From assembly GCF_004123805.1 (NCBI RefSeq), contig NZ_RWJX01000011.1:1-57018 (forward strand): DNA of 57,018 bases, written 5' to 3'. The notes under the pieces are model-generated. The model saw only the letters and a list, made by a program, of their open reading frames with translations. It was not told where the DNA came from and searched no databases. A program made the translations under genes and the position numbers. Positions 45,086 to 51,932 of the stretch are shown in pieces. Every line of letters starts with the position of its first letter. Position 1 is the first letter of the stretch. Source of the stretch: Cellulomonas endophytica (GTDB taxonomy: Bacteria; Actinomycetota; Actinomycetes; Actinomycetales; Cellulomonadaceae).

Positions 45086-46426
45086 CTAGAAGCCCGTGTC
45101 GGTGACCTCGGGGTACCAGCGGCGGAACTTGCGCACCTGGTTCGCCATGGCGGCGGCCACGTAGAGCACCCGACGCGGCGAGAGGTCCGCGCGGTACAGC
45201 AGCGGGTGCGCCGTCCGCCGCGCCCGGATGAGCGCCCGCACCCGCGCCGCCAGGTCCGCGTCGCGCACGTACCGCAGCAGCAGGCGGTGCGGCAGGATCG
45301 AGTAGAGGACCTCGCCCTCGACGACGACGGGCTCCAGCGCGCGCCCCTCCACCGCGTCCTCGACGACGACGCGCATGGGGTTCCCGCCCGCCGCGGTGAC
45401 GTAGTAGTTGTTGCGGCCGATGCGGGGGTTGACCTCGAAGAAGCAGAGCCGGCCGTCGCGCGGGTCGACCTTCACGTCGAAGTTGGCGAAGCCGCGGTAG
45501 CCCGTGGCGCGCAGGAAGGTGCGGGCGCCCTCGAGCAGGGCGTCGTCGCGACTGACGAGCATCGCGGCGGGGTTGCCCAGGCCCGAGGGCGTGTGCTCCT
45601 CGAGCAGCACGTGCGCCGTGCACAGGAGCGTGATCTCGCCGCGGGTGTCCACGTAGGCCGTGATGGAGCGCATCTGCGTGTCGTCGCCCGGCACGAGCTC
45701 CTGGGCGACGAACCGCCCGCGGAAGCCGGCGTCGCGGAGGGAGTCCCACAACCGCGCGAGCTCGGCGGCATCGGCGATCTCGAAGACCTTCTTCTTCCCG
45801 ACGAACTCCACGTCCTGGTAGTCCGCGCTGCTGGCCGCCTTCGCGATGAGCGGGAACGGCAGGTCGACCGGCGTCGGCTCCCAGCCCGCGTCGGCGGCCG
45901 TCGCGAAGTCGACGACGATCGTGCGCGGCACCGCGATGCCGAGGTCCGAGCAGATCTCGGCGAAGGTGGCCTTGTCCGAGATCCGGTCGAGCAGGTCGCC
46001 GTCGAGGAACGGCACGACGTAGTGGGCCTCGAGCTCGTCCCGGTGCCGCACGACGACCCGCACGAGCCAGTCCGAGTTCGCCAGGAGCAGCAGGCGCCGG
46101 TCGGGCAGGCGGCGGGCGACCTCGAGCAGCCGGTCGACGAGCTGGCGGGGGTCGTGGCCGTCGGCGACGATCTCGTGCTCCACGATGCGCGAGTGCGCCA
46201 CGGGCCCGAGGGCGGCGCCGGCGACGACCACCGACCGCACCCCGTACGCCTCGTGGAGGGAGCGCGCCATGGCGTAGACCCCGATGTCGGCGCCGAGGAC
46301 CACGGGCTGCAGCGGCCCGGTCCGTGCCGACCGTGCCGTCCCCGCCGTCGGGGCCGCCAGCGCCGCCGGCGCATCCAGGGGCACCCCCGGCGTCGCCGTG
46401 CCGTCGCCCGCGCCGGTCGCGCCCAT
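45086..46426 (-). CDS. ATP-grasp ligase resembling D-aspartate ligase (peptidoglycan cross-bridge)
   Basis: A 446-residue ATP-grasp enzyme. It parallels Enterococcus faecium D-aspartate ligase (Aslfm) along its length: LGADIGVYAMARSLHEAYG, SRIVEHEIVADGHD, the lysine-bearing PFPLIAKAASSADYQDVEF, AQELVPGDDTQMRSITAYVD, and GFANFDVKVDPRDG with the metal/ATP-binding end FEVNPRIGRNNYY. Aslfm activates the beta-carboxyl of D-Asp and attaches it to the side-chain amine of UDP-muropeptide. Cellulomonas and relatives have D-Asp or D-Glu interpeptide bridges on ornithine or lysine, which suits this role. The first ~40 residues are a low-complexity Ala/Gly/Pro extension. ATG 46426 has AGGAGG upstream. 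Confidence 0.8.
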   Translation of the reverse strand: MGATGAGDGTATPGVPLDAPAALAAPTAGTARSARTGPLQPVVLGADIGVYAMARSLHEAYGVRSVVVAGAALGPVAHSRIVEHEIVADGHDPRQLVDRLLEVARRLPDRRLLLLANSDWLVRVVVRHRDELEAHYVVPFLDGDLLDRISDKATFAEICSDLGIAVPRTIVVDFATAADAGWEPTPVDLPFPLIAKAASSADYQDVEFVGKKKVFEIADAAELARLWDSLRDAGFRGRFVAQELVPGDDTQMRSITAYVDTRGEITLLCTAHVLLEEHTPSGLGNPAAMLVSRDDALLEGARTFLRATGYRGFANFDVKVDPRDGRLCFFEVNPRIGRNNYYVTAAGGNPMRVVVEDAVEGRALEPVVVEGEVLYSILPHRLLLRYVRDADLAARVRALIRARRTAHPLLYRADLSPRRVLYVAAAMANQVRKFRRWYPEVTDTGF

Positions 46427-46524
46427 GCCGTGCCTCCTCGTGCCGGTGTCCCTGCCGACCGGGCAGCCTAGCCGCCGCCCCTGCCGGCCCGGCGCGCCGG
46501 AGCCGCCCCCGCGGGGCCCGCCCG

Positions 46525-46530
46525 TACGCT
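46525..46530 (+). promoter_or_regulatory. Leaderless -10 TACGCT for the DUF3000 gene
   Basis: TACGCT ends 7 nt before GTG 46538, in the 110-bp gap divergent from the ATP-grasp gene. Confidence 0.5.
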
Positions 46531-46537
46531 CCCGGGT

Positions 46538-47119
46538 GTGACCCATGCCGGCCCGGACGACGTCCCCGTCGCCTTCGTCCGCGCCCTGCGCTCGCTGCGC
46601 GGGGTGACCACGCCGCCCGAGGTCGCCCTCGAGGAGGTCCCCGGACCCGCCCGCCTGGCACCGTTCTCCGCCGCGCTGACCGGCGAGGTCCGCAGCGCCC
46701 GGCGCTCCGTGGCCGCCGACGAGCTGGCCTCCGGGCGGTTCGTCGTGCTCTACGACCCCGCCGGCCAGGAGGCGTGGGAGGGCTGCTTCCGGCTCGTCAC
46801 GCTGGTCCGGGCCACCCTGGAGCCCGAGGTGGGTGCCGACCCGCTCTTCGGCGAGGTGGCCTGGAGCTGGTTCGGGGAGTCGCTGGCCGCCGCGGGGCTG
46901 GACCTGCACGCCGCCGGCGGCACCGTCACCCGCGTCCACTCCCAGAGCTTCGGCTCCCTCGGCATGCGGGAGGAGCAGAGCGAGCTCGAGCTCCGCGCGT
47001 CCTGGACGGCCGCCGACGAGGACCTCGCCCCGCACCTCGTCGCCTGGACGACCCTCCTGCGGACCGTGGCCGGGCTCCCCCCGCTGCCCGAGGGCGTCGT
47101 CCCGCTCGAGCGCCGGTAG
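46538..47119 (+). CDS. DUF3000-domain protein
   Basis: A 193-residue actinobacterial protein. Family blocks include VPVAFVRALRSLRGV at the start, RFVVLYDPAGQEAWEGCFRL, VAWSWFGESLAAAGL with VTRVHSQSFGSL, and LELRASWTAADEDLAPHLVA followed by LLRTVAGLPPLPEGV. It has no membrane segments. Homologues are commonly next to RNase D, as here (one gene apart), suggesting a conserved but unexplained link with RNA turnover. Function is unknown. Confidence 0.85.
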   Translation: MTHAGPDDVPVAFVRALRSLRGVTTPPEVALEEVPGPARLAPFSAALTGEVRSARRSVAADELASGRFVVLYDPAGQEAWEGCFRLVTLVRATLEPEVGADPLFGEVAWSWFGESLAAAGLDLHAAGGTVTRVHSQSFGSLGMREEQSELELRASWTAADEDLAPHLVAWTTLLRTVAGLPPLPEGVVPLERR

Positions 47120-47230
47120 GGTCCGCCGGCCACGCGCCGGCCACGTGCCCGCGGCCTCGGGGCGGCGACGCCCTGACCGGCACTTCTCACCCGCCGCGCG
47201 CGATACACCACGCGCAGCAGTGCCTCAATA

Positions 47231-47242
47231 GGTGCTAGCACC
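47231..47242. promoter_or_regulatory. Perfect 12-bp palindrome upstream of the LuxR-type gene
   Basis: GGTGCTAGCACC is a perfect palindrome ending 18 bp before GTG 47260, next to an AT-richer CAATAG that may be part of a -10. It is a plausible operator, perhaps for autoregulation. Confidence 0.5.
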
Positions 47243-47259
47243 CTGCCGATGGGTGGGGT

Positions 47260-47775
47260 GTGAGCATCGAACCCCTCCGACGCGACCTGGTGACGCCCAG
47301 GCGCCCGCCTCTGCGGGCCCCTGTCACGGCCGTCCCGCGCGCCGCCCAGCCGGGCCACCAGCTGTGCCTGGTGGTCCCGGAGGTGGCCGACGGTGACGCC
47401 GCTCCTCTCGTGCAGACCCTCCGCCGACGCGGCGCCCACCGGGTGCTCGTGCTGGCGAAGCAGGCGGCCCGCCGAGAGATGTCCGTGCTGCTGGCCTCCG
47501 GCATCCGTGGTGCCGTGGTCGGCGCGACCTCCTCCACCCTCACCCGTCCCACGACCGCTCCCGCCTCCCTGCGGGCCGCGGCCGAGCTGACCGCCCGCGA
47601 GATCGGCGTGCTCGAGCTCGTGGCGGACGGCCGCAGCAACAAGCGCATCGGCGAGGAGCTCGGCCTGTCCGCGCTCACGGTGAAGAGCCACCTCGCCCGG
47701 ATCTCGCGCAAGCTGGGCACGGGCGACCGCGCCGAGCTCGTCGCCATCTCGTTCCGGGCCGGCGTCCTGCGCTGA
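47260..47775 (+). CDS. LuxR-type (GerE) DNA-binding response regulator, short form
   Basis: A 171-residue protein. The C-terminal ~65 residues are a LuxR/GerE helix-turn-helix: LTAREIGVLELVADGRSNKR, IGEELGLSALTVKSHLARIS and RKLGTGDRAELVA. The N-terminal ~100 residues look like a shortened receiver (LCLVVPEVADGDAAPLVQTL, RVLVLAKQAARREMSVLLAS) without the usual acidic pocket. It is probably an orphan regulator not controlled by phosphorylation. The gene lies between DUF3000 and rnd and is closed by two hairpins. Confidence 0.85.
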   Translation: MSIEPLRRDLVTPRRPPLRAPVTAVPRAAQPGHQLCLVVPEVADGDAAPLVQTLRRRGAHRVLVLAKQAARREMSVLLASGIRGAVVGATSSTLTRPTTAPASLRAAAELTAREIGVLELVADGRSNKRIGEELGLSALTVKSHLARISRKLGTGDRAELVAISFRAGVLR

Positions 47776-47780
47776 TCCCG

Positions 47781-47802
47781 GCCCGACCCTGCCGGGTCGG
47801 GC
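47781..47802 (+). terminator. Perfect 9-bp hairpin after the LuxR-type gene
   Basis: GCCCGACCC pairs with GGGTCGGGC over a TGCC loop, 5 bp after the stop codon. Confidence 0.75.
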
Positions 47803-47803
47803 A

Positions 47804-47854
47804 CGGCACGGCCCCTCCCGACGACCGCGGACGTCGTCGGGAGGGGCCGTGCCG
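47804..47854. terminator. Perfect 22-bp stem hairpin
   Basis: The arms 47804-47825 and 47833-47854 are fully complementary, with a 7-nt loop CGCGGAC. It stands directly after the shorter hairpin and only 8 bp before the rnd -10 box. The stem is unusually long for a terminator and could also act on the 5' side of rnd if transcription reads through. Confidence 0.7.
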
Positions 47855-47862
47855 GTTCCCCG

Positions 47863-47868
47863 TAGAGT
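47863..47868 (+). promoter_or_regulatory. Leaderless -10 TAGAGT for rnd
   Basis: TAGAGT ends 6 nt before ATG 47875; no ribosome site lies between. Confidence 0.6.
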
Positions 47869-47874
47869 GGTCCC

Positions 47875-49272
47875 ATGCCCGTCGACCGCTCCCGCACGTC
47901 AGCGGCGCCCGCCGCGGTGCCGCAGCCGGCCGGCCCCCGCGCGCACGAGACGGCCGAGCCGGAGGCCGCGGCGCCCCTCGTCGCCGAGGACCTCGGGACG
48001 GCCGGGGACACCGCCACCCCGGGGACCTCCGGCGCCGCGGCGCCCGACGGGGCCGATGCCCTCGGGGCGCCCGCCGTCGTGCCCCTCACGGAGCCGTCCG
48101 GCGGCATCCCGCCCGTCATCGACACGCCCGAGGCCCTGGCCGCCGCCGTCGAGGCGTTCGGCGCCGGCACGGGCCCCGTGGCCGTCGACGCCGAGCGCGC
48201 CTCGGGCTACCGCTACGGGCAGCGCACGTACCTCGTCCAGCTCCGCCGCGAGGGCGTGGGCACGGCGCTCGTCGACCCCGTCCCGCTCCCGGACCTCTCG
48301 AGCCTGTCCGAGGCGCTCGTCGGCGTGGAGTGGGTCCTGCACGCCGCGTCCCAGGACCTGCCGAGCCTGGCCGAGAACGGCATGCGTCCGTCGCGGCTCT
48401 TCGACACGGAGCTCGCGGCGCGCCTGCTCGGCCTCGACCGGGTGGGGCTCGCGGCCGTCGTCGCCGAGCTCCTCGGCCTCGGCCTCGCCAAGGAGCACTC
48501 CGCCGCCGACTGGTCGACGCGCCCGCTGCCCGAGGAGTGGCTGCGCTACGCCGCGCTCGACGTGGAGGTCCTCGTCGAGCTGCGCGAGGTGCTGGCCGAG
48601 CGGCTCGCGGAGGCCGGCAAGGCCGAGTGGGCCGCGCAGGAGTTCGAGGCGGTCCGGACCGCCCCGCCCGCCCCGCCGCGCGCGGACCCGTGGCGCCGGG
48701 TGTCGGGCCTGCACGCGATCCACGACGCGCGCCGGCTCGCCGTCGTGCGGTCCCTGTGGGCGGCCCGCGACGCCGAGGCCCGCCGGCGCGACCTGTCCCC
48801 CGGACGGGTCCTGCCCGACGCCGCGATCGTCGCCGCCGCGACCGCCCTGCCGCGGGACGTGACGGCGCTCGTCGCCCTGCCGGCCTTCTCCGGCAAGGGC
48901 ACGCGCCGTCGCGCCGAGCTCTGGCAGCGGGCCGTCGACGAGGCGCTCGCCCTCCCCGAGCCCGCCCTGCCGTCCGTCCGGGGCCCGCGCTCCGACGCCC
49001 CGCCGCCGCCGCGCTCGTGGCCCGACCGCGACCCGGCCGCCGCCGCCCGCCTGGCCGCCGCCCGGACCATCGTCACGGACCTGTCCGCGCGGTGGACCGT
49101 GCCGGTGGAGAACCTGCTCCAGCCGGACCTGCTGCGCCGGGTCTGCTGGACCCCGCCGCGGCCCGGGGGTGCGGACGCGCTCGCCGACGCCCTGCGCTCC
49201 GGCGGGGCGCGCCCGTGGCAGGTCGACCTGCTCGCCGCCCCCCTCGCCGAGGCCTTCGCCGCACTCGGCTGA
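47875..49272 (+). CDS. rnd: Ribonuclease D
   Basis: A 465-residue 3'-5' exoribonuclease acting on tRNA and other stable RNA ends. After an ~80-residue disordered, acidic/Ala-rich extension comes the DEDD exonuclease: VAVDAERASGYRYGQRTYLV (Asp, Glu), LHAASQDLPSLAE (Asp) and WLRYAALDVEVLVEL (Tyr and final Asp). An HRDC domain follows (WRRVSGLHAIHDARRLAVVR). The last ~100 residues contain a second HRDC-like helical part. The N-terminal extension is longer than in E. coli Rnd but usual in actinobacteria. Confidence 0.92.
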   Translation: MPVDRSRTSAAPAAVPQPAGPRAHETAEPEAAAPLVAEDLGTAGDTATPGTSGAAAPDGADALGAPAVVPLTEPSGGIPPVIDTPEALAAAVEAFGAGTGPVAVDAERASGYRYGQRTYLVQLRREGVGTALVDPVPLPDLSSLSEALVGVEWVLHAASQDLPSLAENGMRPSRLFDTELAARLLGLDRVGLAAVVAELLGLGLAKEHSAADWSTRPLPEEWLRYAALDVEVLVELREVLAERLAEAGKAEWAAQEFEAVRTAPPAPPRADPWRRVSGLHAIHDARRLAVVRSLWAARDAEARRRDLSPGRVLPDAAIVAAATALPRDVTALVALPAFSGKGTRRRAELWQRAVDEALALPEPALPSVRGPRSDAPPPPRSWPDRDPAAAARLAAARTIVTDLSARWTVPVENLLQPDLLRRVCWTPPRPGGADALADALRSGGARPWQVDLLAAPLAEAFAALG

Positions 49273-49293
49273 GCCCCGGCGGTCCAGCAGGAC

Positions 49294-49333
49294 GACGGAG
49301 GGGGTGGACGCGTCCGCGTCCACCCCCTCCGTC
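49294..49333. terminator. Perfect 18-bp bidirectional hairpin
   Basis: The arms 49294-49311 and 49316-49333 are perfect complements around GTCC. It lies 21 bp after rnd and 12 bp beyond the convergent 5'-nucleotidase stop, so it can terminate both. Confidence 0.8.
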
Positions 49334-49345
49334 GCGCACGACGCC

Positions 49346-51712
49346 TCAGCGGTCGGCGCGCTCCGGGCGTCGGGCGCGCAGCGCCACGAGGACGGCCCCG
49401 ACGAGCACCGCGGCGCCTGCCAGCCAGCCCGCGACGAGCAGGCCGTCGTCGGCGCCCGTCGTCGCCAGTCCGCCGCGGGAGGTCCCGCGGGCCACGACCG
49501 CGGCGGTGGCCGACGGCGAGGGGCTCGCGACGGGCGCCGGCGTGGCGGTCGGGGTCGGGACCGCGGTGGGCGCCGGGGTCGGCGTCGGCGTCGGCGTGGG
49601 CTCGTCGGGCGGCGTCTCGCGCACCGTGAGGGGCAGGGCGACCTGCGTGAAGTCCCCCTCGACGGAGGCCTGGAGCACGAGGCGGTACCCGCCGAGCGCG
49701 AGGTCCGCGGGCAGCGTCCCGGCGACCGTGGCACGACCGCCCGTCACGGGGAAGGAGCCCAGGAGCACCCCGGCGTCCTCGCCCTGCGGGAAGAGGAACG
49801 CGTCGAGCTGCTCCGTGGCGGGCGCCCCGAGGCTCGTGAGGTCCAGGTCGGACACGGTCAGCGCGTAGGCCTCACCGGGCGCCAGGCCCGCGGGCAGCCC
49901 GTCGACCGCCACGGACCGCTTGCCGTAGTCCGGCGACACCGGCCCCTGCCCGAGGTAGGAGATCCAGCCGTCGCGGTCCACGAGCCCGGAGTCGCGCGTG
50001 TCCGTGCCCCCGGCGAAGGCGCGGAAGTTGTCGCCGCCCTGGAGGAGGAAGTTGAAGGAGCCGACGCGGTACGGCGCCGTCGGGTCCAGGGGCTCGCCGT
50101 CGACCGTCACCGAGGTGATGTGCTGCCCCTGCGGGGCGTCGGGGTCGTAGGTCCAGGCCAGGTTGGCCGAGCCGCTGAGCTGCAGGTAGGGCCGCGTCGG
50201 GACGGTGCCGTCGGCGTTCGTCTGCCACTGCTGCTCGAGCACCTCGACGAGCTGGGCGCCGGTGAGGTCCGTCGTCCAGAGGTTGTTGACGAAGGGCAGC
50301 ACCGCGTTCGCCTCGGCGTACGTCACGTCGCCCGCCGCCTCGTCGCCGAAGGGCACGTCCCGCAGGAGCTCGGAGCGCAGTCCACCGGGGTTGACCAGGG
50401 TGATCTCCGCCCCGCCCCGCTCCTCGTCGGCCAGGACGTCCAGCAGCGCGTCCGCGACGAGGTGCCCCAGCGTCGACTCCTTGGACCGGTCGCCCCCCGT
50501 GCCTCCCGTGTAGACGCCGTCGACGACCGTCCCGTCCCGGAACGCCGTCGTGATGTCGGCCGTGACCTCGCCGACGACCTGGCTCCCGACGACCTCCGCC
50601 TCGGCGAGCGCCGCGTCCACGACGGCCTGCGCCTCCACGAGCGCCGGGGTGGGCGCCGCCGGGGCGACGGTCCCGTCGACCGGCTGGTTGCGGGCCGAGG
50701 ACTGCACCACGGTGCCCGTCTCGAGGTCGAACGCGACCTCGACGACCCCGACGTTCTCGCCGTACTGGCCCGTCTGCAGCACCGGACGCGTGCGGGCGGG
50801 GTCGCCCGGCACCGGCGCGGCGAAGGAGTACGCCTGGTGCGTGTGCCCGGTGAGGATCACGTCCACCGCGGGGCTCGTGCCGGTGACGATGCCCGCGAAC
50901 ACGGGGCTGGCCGCCACCGCCTGCTCGAGCGTGACGCCCTCGCCGCCCTCCGAGGCCCCCTCGTGGTACGCCGCCACGACGAGGTCGGCCTCGCCGTTGC
51001 CCGCGACCCCGTCCGTCAGCTGCGTCGCCACGCGGTTCGTCGCCGCGACCGGGTCCCCGAACGTCAGGCCGGCCACGCCGGCGGGCGAGACGAGGCTGGG
51101 GGTCTCCTGCGTCACCGTGCCGATGACGCCGACCGTCACCCCGTTGACCTCGAAGGTCGCGTACTCGGGGAGCGCCGGGGTCGTGGTGCCCGCCGTGTAG
51201 ACGTTCGCACCGAGGTAGGGCCAGGAGGCGTTGGAGCCGCCCGCGACCACCCGGTCGACGAGGTCGTCGTAGCCCTGGTCGAACTCGTGGTTGCCGACCG
51301 CGGACGCCTGCAGGTCGAGCGCGTCGAAGAGGTCGATCGTGGGCTGGTCCTGCGCCACGGCGGACGCGAACTCCGACGCGCCGATGAGGTCGCCGGCCGA
51401 CACGAGCGCCGTGACGGGCAGGCCGCCGTTCGCGGCGGCGAGCTGCTCCCGCAGCCCCTCGACGGTGGCCGCGTACGTCGTCGTGCTGTCGTTGATCCGG
51501 CCGTGGAAGTCGTTGACGGACAGCAGCGCCACCTGGCGGACGTCCGCGGCCTGCGCGGGCGCCGCCAGCGCGACGGCACCGGCGCCGAGGACGAGCACGC
51601 CGGCCAGCCCCGCGGCGGCCGCGCGGCGGCGGTCGGACGTCCCGCCGGGGAGGCGGTCGGCCGGGCGCGGGGCCGACCGGTCGGGGGCGGGGCGGGAGGG
51701 GGCAGGGGGCAC
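49346..51712 (-). CDS. Sortase-anchored 5'-nucleotidase / metallophosphoesterase
   Basis: A 788-residue secreted protein. A signal peptide (Arg-rich head, GLAGVLVLGAGAVALA, cleavage near APAQA) leads to a metallophosphatase domain: LLSVNDFHGRI, VSAGDLIGAS, VGNHEFDQGYD and ILTGHTHQAY. The 5_nucleotid_C domain follows, with LVNPGGLRSELL, NLWTTDLTGAQL and GGDNFRAF. A Thr/Pro/Ala spacer precedes a sorting signal: LATTG, a hydrophobic stretch (LLVAGWLAGAAVLVGAVLVA) and Arg residues, matching class E sortase substrates. It should hydrolyse extracellular nucleotides, releasing phosphate. Start GTG 51712 (GAGAGG upstream) is preferred; the longer frame from 51844 begins in non-conserved sequence. Confidence 0.9.
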   Translation of the reverse strand: MPPAPSRPAPDRSAPRPADRLPGGTSDRRRAAAAGLAGVLVLGAGAVALAAPAQAADVRQVALLSVNDFHGRINDSTTTYAATVEGLREQLAAANGGLPVTALVSAGDLIGASEFASAVAQDQPTIDLFDALDLQASAVGNHEFDQGYDDLVDRVVAGGSNASWPYLGANVYTAGTTTPALPEYATFEVNGVTVGVIGTVTQETPSLVSPAGVAGLTFGDPVAATNRVATQLTDGVAGNGEADLVVAAYHEGASEGGEGVTLEQAVAASPVFAGIVTGTSPAVDVILTGHTHQAYSFAAPVPGDPARTRPVLQTGQYGENVGVVEVAFDLETGTVVQSSARNQPVDGTVAPAAPTPALVEAQAVVDAALAEAEVVGSQVVGEVTADITTAFRDGTVVDGVYTGGTGGDRSKESTLGHLVADALLDVLADEERGGAEITLVNPGGLRSELLRDVPFGDEAAGDVTYAEANAVLPFVNNLWTTDLTGAQLVEVLEQQWQTNADGTVPTRPYLQLSGSANLAWTYDPDAPQGQHITSVTVDGEPLDPTAPYRVGSFNFLLQGGDNFRAFAGGTDTRDSGLVDRDGWISYLGQGPVSPDYGKRSVAVDGLPAGLAPGEAYALTVSDLDLTSLGAPATEQLDAFLFPQGEDAGVLLGSFPVTGGRATVAGTLPADLALGGYRLVLQASVEGDFTQVALPLTVRETPPDEPTPTPTPTPAPTAVPTPTATPAPVASPSPSATAAVVARGTSRGGLATTGADDGLLVAGWLAGAAVLVGAVLVALRARRPERADR

Positions 51713-51844
51713 GGAGGCGCCTCTCGTCGACGAGGGGCGCGCACGCACCCCCACGGGACCGGACGGCCCCGGGCTGGACTGACCGGGTGAAAAGTACCGG
51801 CATGTCCAATTCTCGTACAGGTTCCGTGGTAGGAGATGGCTCAC

Positions 51845-51858
51845 TTACCGTCCGGTAA
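51845..51858. promoter_or_regulatory. Palindrome TTACCGTCCGGTAA in the divergent promoter region
   Basis: TTACCG and CGGTAA flank a TC centre, in the AT-richer gap between the 5'-nucleotidase and the beta-oxidation gene. Similar palindromes serve TetR-family regulators of fatty-acid degradation in actinobacteria as I recall, so control of the gene at 51933 is the favoured guess. Confidence 0.5.
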
Positions 51859-51932
51859 CACGTCCGTGGCGGTGACGGGCCGACCCCGGTACGGTCGGCC
51901 GCGACCGGACGACGACGTCCCCGAGGAGGGTC

